From contig JAXIVH010000016.1 of assembly GCA_036785325.1 (NCBI GenBank), positions 7,083,044 through 7,147,043 on the forward strand: a DNA stretch of 64,000 bases, in the 5' to 3' direction. This document shows, one piece after another, positions 24,662 through 37,100 of the stretch. Under the pieces are notes generated by a model. It saw nothing but the letters and a program-made list of their open reading frames with translations. It was not told the origin of the DNA and searched no databases. The translations under genes and the position numbers were made by a program. Every line of letters begins with the position of its first letter. Position 1 is the stretch's first letter. The stretch comes from Urophycis tenuis. Taxonomy: Eukaryota > Chordata > Actinopteri > Gadiformes > Phycidae.

Positions 24662-26190
24662 CATGGGTCTCTAAACCTGGGTCTCTACACCTGGGTCTCT
24701 ACACCTGGGTCTCTACATCTGGGTCTCTACCTGGGTCTCTACACCTGGGTCTCTACCTGGGTCTCTACACCTGGGTCTCTACCCGGGTCTCTACACCTGG
24801 GTCTCTACACCTGGGTCTCTACCTGGGTCTCTACCCGGGTCTCTACACCTGGGTCTCTACCCGGGTCTCTACACCTGGGTCTCTACACCTGGGTCTCTAC
24901 CTGGGTCTCTACCTGGGTCTCTACACCTAGGTCTCTACCTGGGTCTCTACACCTGGGTCTCTACATCTGGGTCTCTACACCTGGGTCTCTACATCTGAGT
25001 CTCTACACCTGGGTCTCTACACCTGGGTCTCTACACCTAGGTCTCTACCTGGGTCTCTACACCTGGGTCTCTACCTGGGTCTCTATATCTGAGTCTCTAC
25101 ACCTGGGTCTCTACACCCGGGTCTCTACCTGGGTCTCTACATCTGGGTCTCTACACCCGGGTCTCTACCCGGGTCTCTACACCTGGGTCTCTACCTGGGT
25201 CTCTACACCTGGGTCTCTACCTGGGTCTCTACATCTGGGTCTCTACCTGGGTCTCTACACCTGGGTCTCTACACCTGGGTCTCTACATCTGGGTCTCTAC
25301 CTGGTCTTCTACACCTGGTCTCTACACCTGGGTCTCTACCTGGGTCTCTACCTGGGTCTCTACACCTGGGTCTCTACCCGGGTCTCTACACCTGGGTCTC
25401 TACACCTGGGTCTCTACCTGGGTCTCTACCCGGGTCTCTACACCTGGGTCTCTACCCGGGTCTCTACACCTGGGTCTCTACACCTGGGTCTCTACCTGGG
25501 TCTCTACCTGGGTCTCTACACCTAGGTCTCTACCTGGGGTCTCTACACCTGGGTCTCTACATCTGGGTCTCTACACCTGGGTCTCTACATCTGAGTCTCT
25601 ACACCTGGTCTCTACACCTGGGTCTCTACACCTAGGTCTCTACCTGGGTCTCTACACCTGGGTCTCTACCTGGGTCTCTATATCTGAGTCTCTACACCTG
25701 GGTCTCTACACCCGGGTCTCTACCTGGGTCTCTACATCTGGGTCTCTACACCCGGGTCTCTACCCGGGTCTCTACACCTGGGTCTCTACACCTGGGTCTC
25801 TACATCTGGGTCTCTACCTGGGTCTCTACCCGGGTCTCTACACCTGGGTCTCTACACCTGGGTCTCTACCTGGGTCTCTACACCTGGGTCTCTACACCTG
25901 GGTCTCTACCTGGGTCTCTATATCTGAGTCTCTACACCTGGGTCTCTACACCCGGTCTCTACCTGGTCTCTACATCTGGGTCTCTACACCCGGGTCTCTA
26001 CCCGGGTCTCTACACCTGGGTCTCTACACCTGGGTCTCTACATCTGGGTCTCTACACCTGGGTCTCTACACCTGGGTCTCTACATCTGGGTCTCTACCTG
26101 GGTCTCTACCCGGGTCTCTACACCTGGGTCTCTACCCGGGTCTCTACACCTGGGTCTCTACCTGGGTCTCTACACCTGGGTCTCTACAAC
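24662..26190. repeat. 1.5-kb GGGTCTCTACACCT minisatellite with higher-order periodicity
   Basis: Units of 12 (GGGTCTCTACCT) and 14 (GGGTCTCTACACCT) bp mix. The same succession of variants (CACCTAGG, ACATCTGAG, TATCTGAG) recurs about 595 bp apart (CCTAG at 24926 and 25521), so a block of about 0.6 kb was duplicated. Confidence 0.93.
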
Positions 26191-26429
26191 TGGGTGATAT
26201 AAATGAAGCTTTAGTATAAACTAAGCTTTAGTCCTCTCTTCCTGTGGCTCTGGTGTACAACGGTTGGGTTCTGGTTCAGATGGAACACAAGCCAAGGGAA
26301 GTAACCCCGTTTGACCTGAACTCATTGTACATCCACCCTGCTCTTACTGAATAAACAGCTTCGTTTATTTGGGACCTGGATCGCTGTGATGGGATATGAA
26401 AGGAAAGGCCTCACATGTTTCTCCCCCTT

Positions 26430-26885
<456 letters not shown>

Positions 26886-26934
26886 AGCCTCTGTCTTTTT
26901 TTAAGGAATGGCATCCTGTGTTCTTGGATGTGTT

Positions 26935-26948
26935 GTTGCCATAGCAAC
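26935..26948. promoter_or_regulatory. RFX X-box motif
   Basis: GTTGCCATAGCAAC is a near-perfect palindromic X-box. It sits in a 150-bp unique island (26890-27050) between two repeat fields in the ldb2-qdpr intergenic region. Confidence 0.45.
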
Positions 26949-27057
26949 TGTAACTTGGTGACCTCGTTATTTCTGCTTAATCTTGCGGCGGTCATCCGCA
27001 TGGCCGCTTGAATCACATGGCCACATGGTCACATGATCTCCATCACTAGCCTGCATA

Positions 27058-27690
27058 TAGCCAACATACAGTAAACATACAGCAAACATACAACCAACAT
27101 ACAGTAGACATACAGTAAACATACAACCAACATACAGTAGACATACAGTAAACATACAACCAACATACAGCAAACATACATCCAACATACAGTAGACATA
27201 CAGTAAACATACAACCAACATACAGCAAACATACAGTAGACATACAGTAAACATACAACCAACATACAGTAGACATACAGTAAACATACAACCAACATAC
27301 AGCAAACATACATCCAACATACAGCAAACATATAACCAACATACAGCAAACATACAACCAATATAGAGCAAACATACATCCAACATACAGCAAACATATA
27401 ACCAACATACAGCAAACATACAACCAACATACAGTAGACATACAGTAAACATACAACCAACATACAGCAAACATACATTAGACATACATTAGACATACAG
27501 TAAACATACAGCAAACATACAACCAACATACAGTAGACATACAGTAAACATACAACCAACATACAGTAGACATACAGTAAACATACAACCAACATACAGC
27601 AAACATACATCCAACATACAGCAAACATATAACCAACATACAGCAAACATATAACCAATTTACAGTAAACAGACAGCAAACATACACACA
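27058..27690. repeat. ACATACAGTAAACATACAAC minisatellite
   Basis: Units of about 12-15 bp (ACATACAGCAA, ACATACAACCA, ACATACAGTAG) make longer mixed periods, with long minus-strand frames rich in CMLVVCLLYVY that are artefacts. Confidence 0.93.
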
Positions 27691-27699
27691 ATACAGTTG

Positions 27700-28280
27700 A
27701 ATTATTGATCTTGGTATTTGATTGGGTTTAGTTATGGAATATGCTATGATAAGTATTTTTAAATAAACATGCAAACTAATATCAGATCCACAGCCATGCC
27801 TGTTCAATAATTCACCACATTTACATATTATTATTGGCATATCTCATTACTCTGGTTTGAGACACACTTATGTATTCAGAAATTTCATTAGTTGGATATT
27901 TTGTTGCATAAATTAGCATGAATAATGAAGGACATGGCCTCTTTTAAGTCCTCATAGCCTGAAACTGCCTGGGAGAGCAGACCAAAAACCTCAAATATCA
28001 AAATCTTCAAATGTTTCATGAATGATTTTATGAATTCCAGAGTCCATAACTTTAGTTCTTAATTTAAGTACAATATTGTTAAAATACAGCCCACAACTAT
28101 AGTAGTTAATTAGTTAAATATATACTATAACTATAGCTGAACAGAGTTAAATATGCTGTACGTTAATACAGTACAGTTAAATGCATTCTGTTGTAGTAAA
28201 TAAAATATAACTAGTAGGTAAATATGCTTCGAGATTATTACTATTATAGCTAGATATGCTCCATGTTAATTAGTCAGATA
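27700..28280. other. unique AT-rich intergenic sequence
   Basis: No coding or element signal is seen. Confidence 0.5.
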
Positions 28281-28289
28281 TTGTTAAAT

Positions 28290-28878
<589 letters not shown>

Positions 28879-28882
<4 letters not shown>

Positions 28883-29472
28883 ACCGTAATAAAACCGTAA
28901 TAAAACAGAAATATCAGAACCTACTGATACCTAAGGGTAGTTATTAAACCCCCCAGTGACATACAGTACCTGTGACCCAGCGCCCCCTAGAGGAGGAGGC
29001 AGGAGGTCCAGAGGGGAGTCACACCTCCTCACATCACTGTGTGGTGCTGGAAGATGCTCTCTCATGAGGAAGAGGAGAGGATGAGGAGGCTAGAGGGGGA
29101 ACTGGAGGAGAGGATGAATTACGATTATGGTTAGGCTGACGCTACATGGCTAATGCTATGTGGCTAATGCTAGGTTGATAACGGTTTATGGCTAATGTGA
29201 CATGGTTAATATGGGTAATGCTACATGGCGGCAAATGATGCATGGCTAATGTTAATATGCCAGCCGTGATTCCAGTATGTGAATATGAATCATGTGACCT
29301 TAGATCCTGGCTCTGAACAGGAAGCTGGGGGGCGTGTCCATGGTCTGGGGAGAGTTCTTCTCACGCTCTGGGCCCCTGGGTTAGGTTACCACGGCAGCCA
29401 GGTGGTAAACACTACCATGTGGGCCCCCAGCCAGGTCCAGTTCCCAACCCTCAATAGTTACCATATGGTGGC

Positions 29473-29476
<4 letters not shown>
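28879..29476. other. mostly unique sequence with a short GCTAATGCTA repeat
   Basis: TGGCTAATG repeats occur at about 29140-29260. No exon is recognised. A CA run follows at 29477-29520. Confidence 0.5.
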
Positions 29477-29522
<46 letters not shown>

Positions 29523-29769
29523 TCATACTTTAGTATGCTCCATTTTTGAGTGAAATTGTAAATGAAGGTTAGTTTACCAGAGAGACTAGGATCACCGGGT
29601 CATTGTTCAAACCCTGCGCAGCGCGGCATTGTGGGTATGCAGTGTTGCGGCTTCTTGGTAACCATAGCCTGGTTGTCATGGTGATGACGGATGGCTCTGA
29701 GAACTTTCTGATGACATCATATGGGTGCTCAGCCCTGTGTGATGCCAGCCAGTGCAGCTAGCAGGTCTG

Positions 29770-29950
29770 CAGGGTTCAAGTCCCGGGGCTTGTTCCCTCA
29801 AGCCCCCTGCACCCAGGGTTCAAGTCCCGGGGCTTGTTCCCTCAAGCCCCAGGACCCAGGGAACAAGTCCCGAGGCTTGTTCCCTCAAGCCCCAGGACCC
29901 AGGGAACAAGTCCCGAGGCTTGTTCCCTCAAGCCCCAGGACCTAGGGAAC
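29770..29950. repeat. about 50-bp minisatellite, 3.5 copies
   Basis: Units contain CAAGTCCCGGGGCTTGTTCC and CTCAAGCCCCAGGACCCAGG; the first begins GGGTTCAAGTCCC, weakly like a tRNA B-box. Confidence 0.85.
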
Positions 29951-30182
29951 AGGAACAGTGGTCAGCAATGGTCAGCTCTATTAATGACTAGTTTGTGTTT
30001 TAAATCTAGTTTCCCATCTCTTACATTGCCATGAGGGTGACACATACAGTGGGCTCTGATCAGCCAGGTGTGGTGGTCCTGTGTCAGTTTACTTTTTACA
30101 TTACTGTTACTCTTCATGTCTGCACCAGAGGCCTTCACAACATCAACACAACACAGAGCCAACAGCAGAAATAACAGTTGTC

Positions 30183-33100
30183 ATCATGTAGACGTAGAAG
30201 TCATGTAGACGTAGTAGTCATGTAGACGTAGTAGTCATGTAGACGTAGCAGTCACCATGTAGACGTAGTAGTCATGTAAACGTAGTAGTCAACATATAGA
30301 CGTAGTCGTCATGTAGACGTAGTAGTCATTTAGACGTAGTAGTCATGTAGACCTAGTAGTCATCATGTAGACGTAGTAGTCATGTAGACGTAGTAGTCAA
30401 CATATAGACGTAGTAGTCATGTAGACGTAGTAGTCATGTAGACGTAGTAGTCATCATGTAGACGTAGTAGTCATGTAGACGTAGTAGTCATCATGTAGAC
30501 GTAGTAGTCATGAGGGGTAGTAGTCGTGTAGATGTAGTAGTCATCATGTAGACGTAGTAGTCATGTAGACGTAGTAGTCATGTAGACGTAGTAGTCAACA
30601 TGTAGACGTAGTAGTCATGTAGACGTAGTAGTCATCATGTAGACGTAGTAGTCATGTAGATGTAGTAGTCAACATGTAGACGTAGTAGTCATGTAGACGT
30701 AGTAGTCATCATGTAGATGAAGTAGTGATGAGGGGTAGTAGTCGTGTAGATGTAGTAGTCATAATGTAGACGTAGTCGTCATGTAGACGTAGTAGTCATG
30801 TAGACGTAGTAGTCATCATGTAGACGTAGTAGTCATGTAGACATAGTAGTCATCATGTAGACGTAGTAGTCATGTGGACATAGTAGTCATCATGTAGATG
30901 TAGTAGTCATCATGTAGACGTAGTAGTCATGTAGACGTAGTAGTCATCATGTAGACGTAGTAGTCATGTAGACGTAGTAGTCATCATGTAGACGTAGTAG
31001 TCATCATGTAGACGTAGTAGTCATGTAGACATAGTAGTCATCATGTAGACGTAGTAGTAATTATTCAGACGTAGTAGTCATGTAGACGTAGTAGTAATTA
31101 TTTAGATGTAGTTGTCATGTAGACGTAGTAGTCATCAGGTAGATGTAGTGGCCATGTAGATGTAGTAGTAATTATTCAGACGTAGTCGTCATGTAGACAT
31201 AGTAGTCATCATGTAGACGTAGTAGTCATGTGGACATAGTAGTCATCATGTAGATGTAGAAGTCATCATATAGATGTAGTGGTCATGTAGACGTAGTAGT
31301 AATTATTCAGATGTAGTAGTCATGTAGACGTAGTAGTAATTATTTAGATGTACTGGTCATGTAGACGTAGTAGTCATCAGGTAGATGTAGTCACCATGTA
31401 GATGTAGTAGTCATCAGGTAGATGTAGTCACCATATAGACGTAGTAGTCATCAGGTAGATGTAGTCACCATGTAGACGTAGTAGTCATCAGGTAGATGTA
31501 GTCACCATGTAGACGTAGTAGTCATCAGGTAGATGTAGCAGTCATGTAGACGTAGTAGTCATCAGGTAGACGTAGTCATCATGTAGACGTAGTAGTCATC
31601 AGGTAGACGTAGTCATCATGTAGACGTAGTAGTCATCAGGTAGATGTAGCAGTCATGTAGACGTAGTAGTCATCAGGTAGACGTAGTCATCATGTAGACG
31701 TAGTAGTCATCAGTTAGACGTAGTCATCATGTAGACGTAGTAGTCATCTGGTAGATGTAGCAGTCATGTAGACGTAGTAGTCATCAGGTAGATGTAGTCA
31801 TCATATAGACCTAGTAGTCATCAGGTAGATGTAGCAGTCATGTAGACGTAGTAGTCATCAGGTAGATGTAGCAGTCATGTAGACGTAGTAGTCATCAGGT
31901 AGACTAGCAGTCATGTAGACGTAGTAGTCATCAGGTAGACGTAGTAGTCATCAGGTAGACGTAGTAGTCATCACGTAGACTAGCAGTCATGTAGACCTAG
32001 TAGTCATCAGGTAGACTAGCAGTCATCAGGTAGATGTAGCAGTCAGGTAGACGTAGTAGTCATCAGGTAGACGTAGCAGTCATCAGGTAGATGTAGCAGT
32101 CAGGTAGACGTAGTAGTCATCAGGTAGATGTAGCAGTCAGGTAGACGTAGTAGTCATCAGGTAGACTAGCAGTCATCAGGTAGATGTAGCAGTCAGGTAG
32201 ACGTAGTAGTCATCAGGTAGATGTAGCAGTCAGGTAGACATAGTAGTCTTCAGGTAGACGTAGTAGTCATCAGGTAGACGTAGCAGTCATGAGGTAGATG
32301 TAGCAGTCATCAGGTAGATGTAGCAGTCATGTAGACGTAGTAGTCATCAGGTAGACGTAGTAGTCATCAGGTAGACTAGCAGTCATCAGGTAGATGTAGC
32401 AGTCATCAGGTAGATGTAGCAGTCAGGTAGACGTAGTAGTCATCAGGTAGATGTAGCAGTCAGGTAGACTAGCAGTCATCAGGTAGATGTAGCAGTCAGG
32501 TAGACGTAGTAGTCATCAGGTAGATGTAGCAGTCAGGTAGACGTAGTAGTCATCAGGTAGATGTAGCAGTCAGGTAGACGTAGTAGTCTTCAGGTAGACG
32601 TAGTAGTCATCAGGTAGACGTAGCAGTCATCAGGTAGATGTAGCAGTCATCAGGTAGATGTAGCAGTCATGTAGACGTAGTAGTCATCAGGTAGACGTAG
32701 TAGTCATCAGGTAGACTAGCAGTCATCAGGTAGATGTAGCAGTCAGGTAGACGTAGTAGTCATCAGGTAGATGTAGCAGTCAGGTAGACTAGCATTCATC
32801 AGGTAGATGTAGCAGTCAGGTAGACGTAGTAGTCATCAGGTAGACGTAGCAGTCAGGTAGACGTAGTAGTCATCAGGTAGATGTAGCAGTCAGGTAGACT
32901 AGCAGTCATCAGGTAGATGTAGCAGTCAGGTAGACTAGCAGTCATCAGGTAGATGTAGCAGTCAGGTAGACGTAGTAGTCATCAGGTAGACGTAGCAGTC
33001 AGGTAGACGTAGTAGTCATCAGGTAGATGTAGCAGTCAGGTAGACTAGCAGTCATCAGGTAGATTTAGCAGTCAGGTAGACTAGCAGTCATCAGGTAGAC

Positions 33101-33257
33101 GTAGCAGTCATCAGGTAGATGTAGCAGTCAGGTAGACTAGCAGTCATCAGGTAGATGTAGCAGTCATCAGGTAGATGTAGCAGTCAGGTAGACTAGCAGT
33201 CATCAGGTAGATGTAGCAGTCATCAGGTAGATGTAGCAGTCAGGTAGACGTAGTCAC
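30183..33257. repeat. 3.1-kb GTAGACGTAGTAGTCAT minisatellite
   Basis: The largest array in the window. Units of 17-20 bp change along it: ATGTAGACGTAGTAGTC dominates on the left, CATCAGGTAGATGTAGCAGT on the right, and ATTATTCAGACGTAGTAGTA in a middle patch. Confidence 0.95.
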
Positions 33258-33640
33258 CATGTAGCTGTAGCTCCCTGGTGTCCCACGTCAGAAACACTTT
33301 GCACTCCAGAGTCGGTTTCTTATCAAGTGAAGCTTTGGGTGATGAACACTGAGATGACAGTGGGGTCATGTGACCACACTGCCACCGGGGGGGTTGAGTC
33401 ATGACTGGTGAGTATTTAGGGGTTATTCAATATAGTGAGCACACACACACGTGTTCACTAGGCGTTTGACGTTGTCATCATCCAGATGTTGGATGGTTCA
33501 TGTGTTGCTTCTCACCAAGGTGAACCTCTCTCTCTGGTGGTGGGAGAGCACTCTCTGGTGGTAGAGGTGAGAATTACTCCTTTTGAGAGATGGTTAGTTT
33601 AGGTACTAGTTAGAGATGGGTATTAGTTAGGTTGTGGAAG
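33258..33640. other. unique sequence downstream of qdpr
   Basis: No coding signal; the qdpr 3' end lies to the right. Confidence 0.5.
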
Positions 33641-33678
33641 TTAAAGGGACGTATTGAGACGTTTCCAGAATTATAAGT

Positions 33679-33688
33679 TTTATTTATT
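33679..33688 (-). terminator. candidate qdpr polyadenylation signal
   Basis: Two overlapping AATAAA hexamers (AATAAATAAA on the minus strand) lie about 340 nt downstream of the qdpr stop codon. The implied 3' UTR would include a CA/TG microsatellite at 33748-33830. No transcript evidence is available. Confidence 0.5.
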
Positions 33689-33746
33689 CTTCTACTTTTT
33701 CACAATTATTTTGATACAAACACTGAACCAGGCAGGAGTGACAGCA

Positions 33747-33747
<1 letters not shown>

Positions 33748-33801
<54 letters not shown>

Positions 33802-33830
33802 CCACACACACACACATACACACACAGACT
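33748..33830. repeat. (CA)n in the inferred qdpr 3' UTR
   Basis: CA run of about 65 bp plus interruptions. Confidence 0.95.
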
Positions 33831-34026
33831 AAGGCCACCAGAGTGTAGCTCTAGGAAACACAATAACAGGGTTGTCTGTGAAGGAGCAGTGTGTTGTACA
33901 GGAGGAGCTCCTGAGACAGATTCAGCTCTCAGGTTGTTTTAGCTTCCATTGCCCTGACCGACATCCACCACTAGGTGTCACTGTGTCCTTCTCCCTCTCT
34001 CGCTCTCTCTTTCTCTCTCTCTCCAT

Positions 34027-34129
34027 CTACTGTGCTGGTACAGCCTCGGTCGCCCCTCCAGTGGTGATCAGCTGAACCAGGCTGCCGGTCACCGGGCGTT
34101 CGACTCCGCTCGCCCAGCTGAAGAACGTT
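34027..34129 (-). CDS. qdpr: qdpr terminal coding exon 7
   Basis: Acceptor gtttccag, then TFFSWASGVERPVTGSLVQL, ITTGGATEAVPAQ and TAG (34027-34029). It completes the C-terminal strand and tail of the reductase. The 1.8-kb intron upstream is mostly a 39-bp minisatellite. Confidence 0.95.
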
Positions 34130-37100
34130 CTGGAAACAAACGACCAATGAGAAATGACCCCGGCCACAGGGACCAATCACAGTCCAGTATCTTTATGAGT
34201 GAGGTACAGCACTATAAAGTATAAATTAAAAAAATTAAAAAACTGACACTGAAATGTAATAAAGTTGGGACAGGGACATAAATATATACATCATAAAAAA
34301 TAACTTAATCATAAGATACTACAAATGATTGTACAAATGTTGTTTCTGGTTTATTTTCTCCCTTCCCCTCCCACACAAGGTTTTTATCAATGGGAATAAT
34401 CCCCTTTAATCTCCCCTGGATTAAACCACCAGCTGCAACAGTCATACGAACCACACTATTCTACACTACAGACCCACTATTATACACAACCACACTATTC
34501 TACACTACAGACCCACTATTATACACAACCACACTATTCTACACTACAGACCCACTATTATACACAACCACACTATTCTACACTACAGACCCACTATTAT
34601 ACACAACCACACTATTCTACACTACAGACCCACTATTATACACAACCACACTATTCTACACTACAGACCCACTATTATACACTACCACACTATTCTACAC
34701 TACAGACCCACTATTATACACAACCACACTATTCTACACTACAGACCCACTATTATACACAACCACACTATTCTACACTACAGACCCACTATTATACACT
34801 ACCACACTATTCTACACTACAGACCCACTATTATACACTACCACACTATTCTACACTAAAGACCCACTATTATACACTACCACACTATTCTACACTACAG
34901 ACCCACTATTATACACAACCACACTATTCTACACTACAGACCCACTATTATACACAACCACACTATTCTACACTAAAGACCCACTATTATACACAACCAC
35001 ACTATTCTACACTAAAGACCCACTATTATACACAACCACACTATTCTACACTAAAGACCCACTATTATACACTACCACACTATTCTACACTACAGACCCA
35101 CTATTATACACAACCACACTATTCTACACTAAAGACCCACTATTATACACAACCACACTATTCTACACTACAGACCCACTATTATACACAACCACACTAT
35201 TCTACACTAGAGACCCACTATTATACACAACCACACTATTCTACACTACAGACCCACTATTATACACAACCACACTATTCTACACTACAGACCCACTATT
35301 ATACACAACCACACTATTCTACACTACAGACCCACTATTATACACAACCACACTATTCTACACTAAAGACCCACTATTATACACAACCACACTATTCTAC
35401 ACTACAGACCCACTATTATACACTACCACACTATTCTACACTACAGACCCACTATTATACACAACCACACTATTCTACACTACAGACCCACTATTATACA
35501 CTACCACACTATTCTACACTAAAGACCCACTATTCTAAACTACAGACACACTATTCTACACTACAGACCCACTATTATACACTACCAGACTATTATACAC
35601 TACAGACACACTATTATACACTACAGACACACTATTCTACACTACCACACTATTATACACTACAGACACACTATTATACACTACAGACCCACTATTATAC
35701 ACTACCACACTACCACACTATTATACACTACAGACACACTATTATACACTACCACACTACTTTACACTACCACACTATTCTACATCACATTTAATAACTA
35801 CATTCCCCTCAACAGTATCTGGTCGGTGATTTAACAACAAGATGACCAAATGAACCTCATTTGTGAGGTTGTGAGCTCACATGTTTATGTATACAATATA
35901 GAAACATGTTACAACATGTTGTACAGGAAGTACCAGCCCTTACTCAGAAACATACTCCAGCGGTGTCCAGGAACCAAAGTCTGCATCAGGCATGAACTTC
36001 CTGTTCATCGGTGTATCCAAGGTAACACTGATGGATGAAAGCACATCATCAGCATCAGTGATGCTGCAACAGGGAGAGGAGAGGGCTAACTCTCAGTAGG
36101 CTACATTACAATACTTACGTTAGGATAGTCAGTAGCCTACATTACAGTACTTACGGTAGGATAGTCAGTAGCCTACATTACAGTACTTACGGTAGGATAG
36201 TCAGTAGCCTACATTACAGTACTTACGGTAGGATAGTCAGTAGCCTACATTACAGTTCTTACGGTAGGATAGTCAGTAGCCTACATTACAGTCCTTACGG
36301 TAGGATAGTCAGTAGCCTACATTACATATTTACGGTAGGATAGTCAGTAGCCTACATTACAGTACTTACGGTAGGATAGTCAGTAGCCTACATTACAGTT
36401 CTTACGGTAGGATAGTCAGTAGCCTACATTACAGTCCTTACGGTAGGATAGTCAGTAGCCTACATTACATATTTACGGTAGGATAGTCAGTAGCCTACAT
36501 TACAGTACTTACGGTAGGATAGTCAGTAGCCTACATTACAGTACTTACGGTAGGATAGTCAGTAACCTACATTACAGTACTTACGGTAGGATAGTCAGTA
36601 GCCTACATTACAGTACTTACGGTAGGATAGTCAGTAGCCTACATTACAGTACTTACGGTAGGATGGCCACTGCGGTGGCGTCAGCTGGCAGTCCACTGTT
36701 CTTCTCCGCAAGACTCCGACACAACTGATGGACAGCAGCCTTGGCCATCCCATAACCAACCATACCTGGAACAGACCATAATACACTGAACAGACCATAA
36801 TACACTGGAACAGACCATAATACACTGGACAGACCATAATACACTGAACAGACCATAATACACTGGAACAGACCATAATACACTGAACAGACCATAATAC
36901 ACTGGAACAGACCATCATACACTGAACAGACCATAATACACTGGAACAGACCATAATACACTGAACAGACCATAATACACTGGAACAGACCATCATACAC
37001 TGAACAGACCATAATACACAGACCATAATACACTGGACAGACCATAATACACTGGAACAGACCATAATACACCGAGCAGACCATAATACACTGGAACAGA

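Noticed and set aside
29721..29800. tRNA-like sequence with GGGTTCAAGTCCC
   Set aside because: Only a B-box-like string is present, and it belongs to a local tandem duplication.
34390..35538. 382-codon plus-strand frame of TTTLFYTTDPLLY repeats
   Set aside because: A 39-bp repeat within qdpr intron 6, antisense to the gene.
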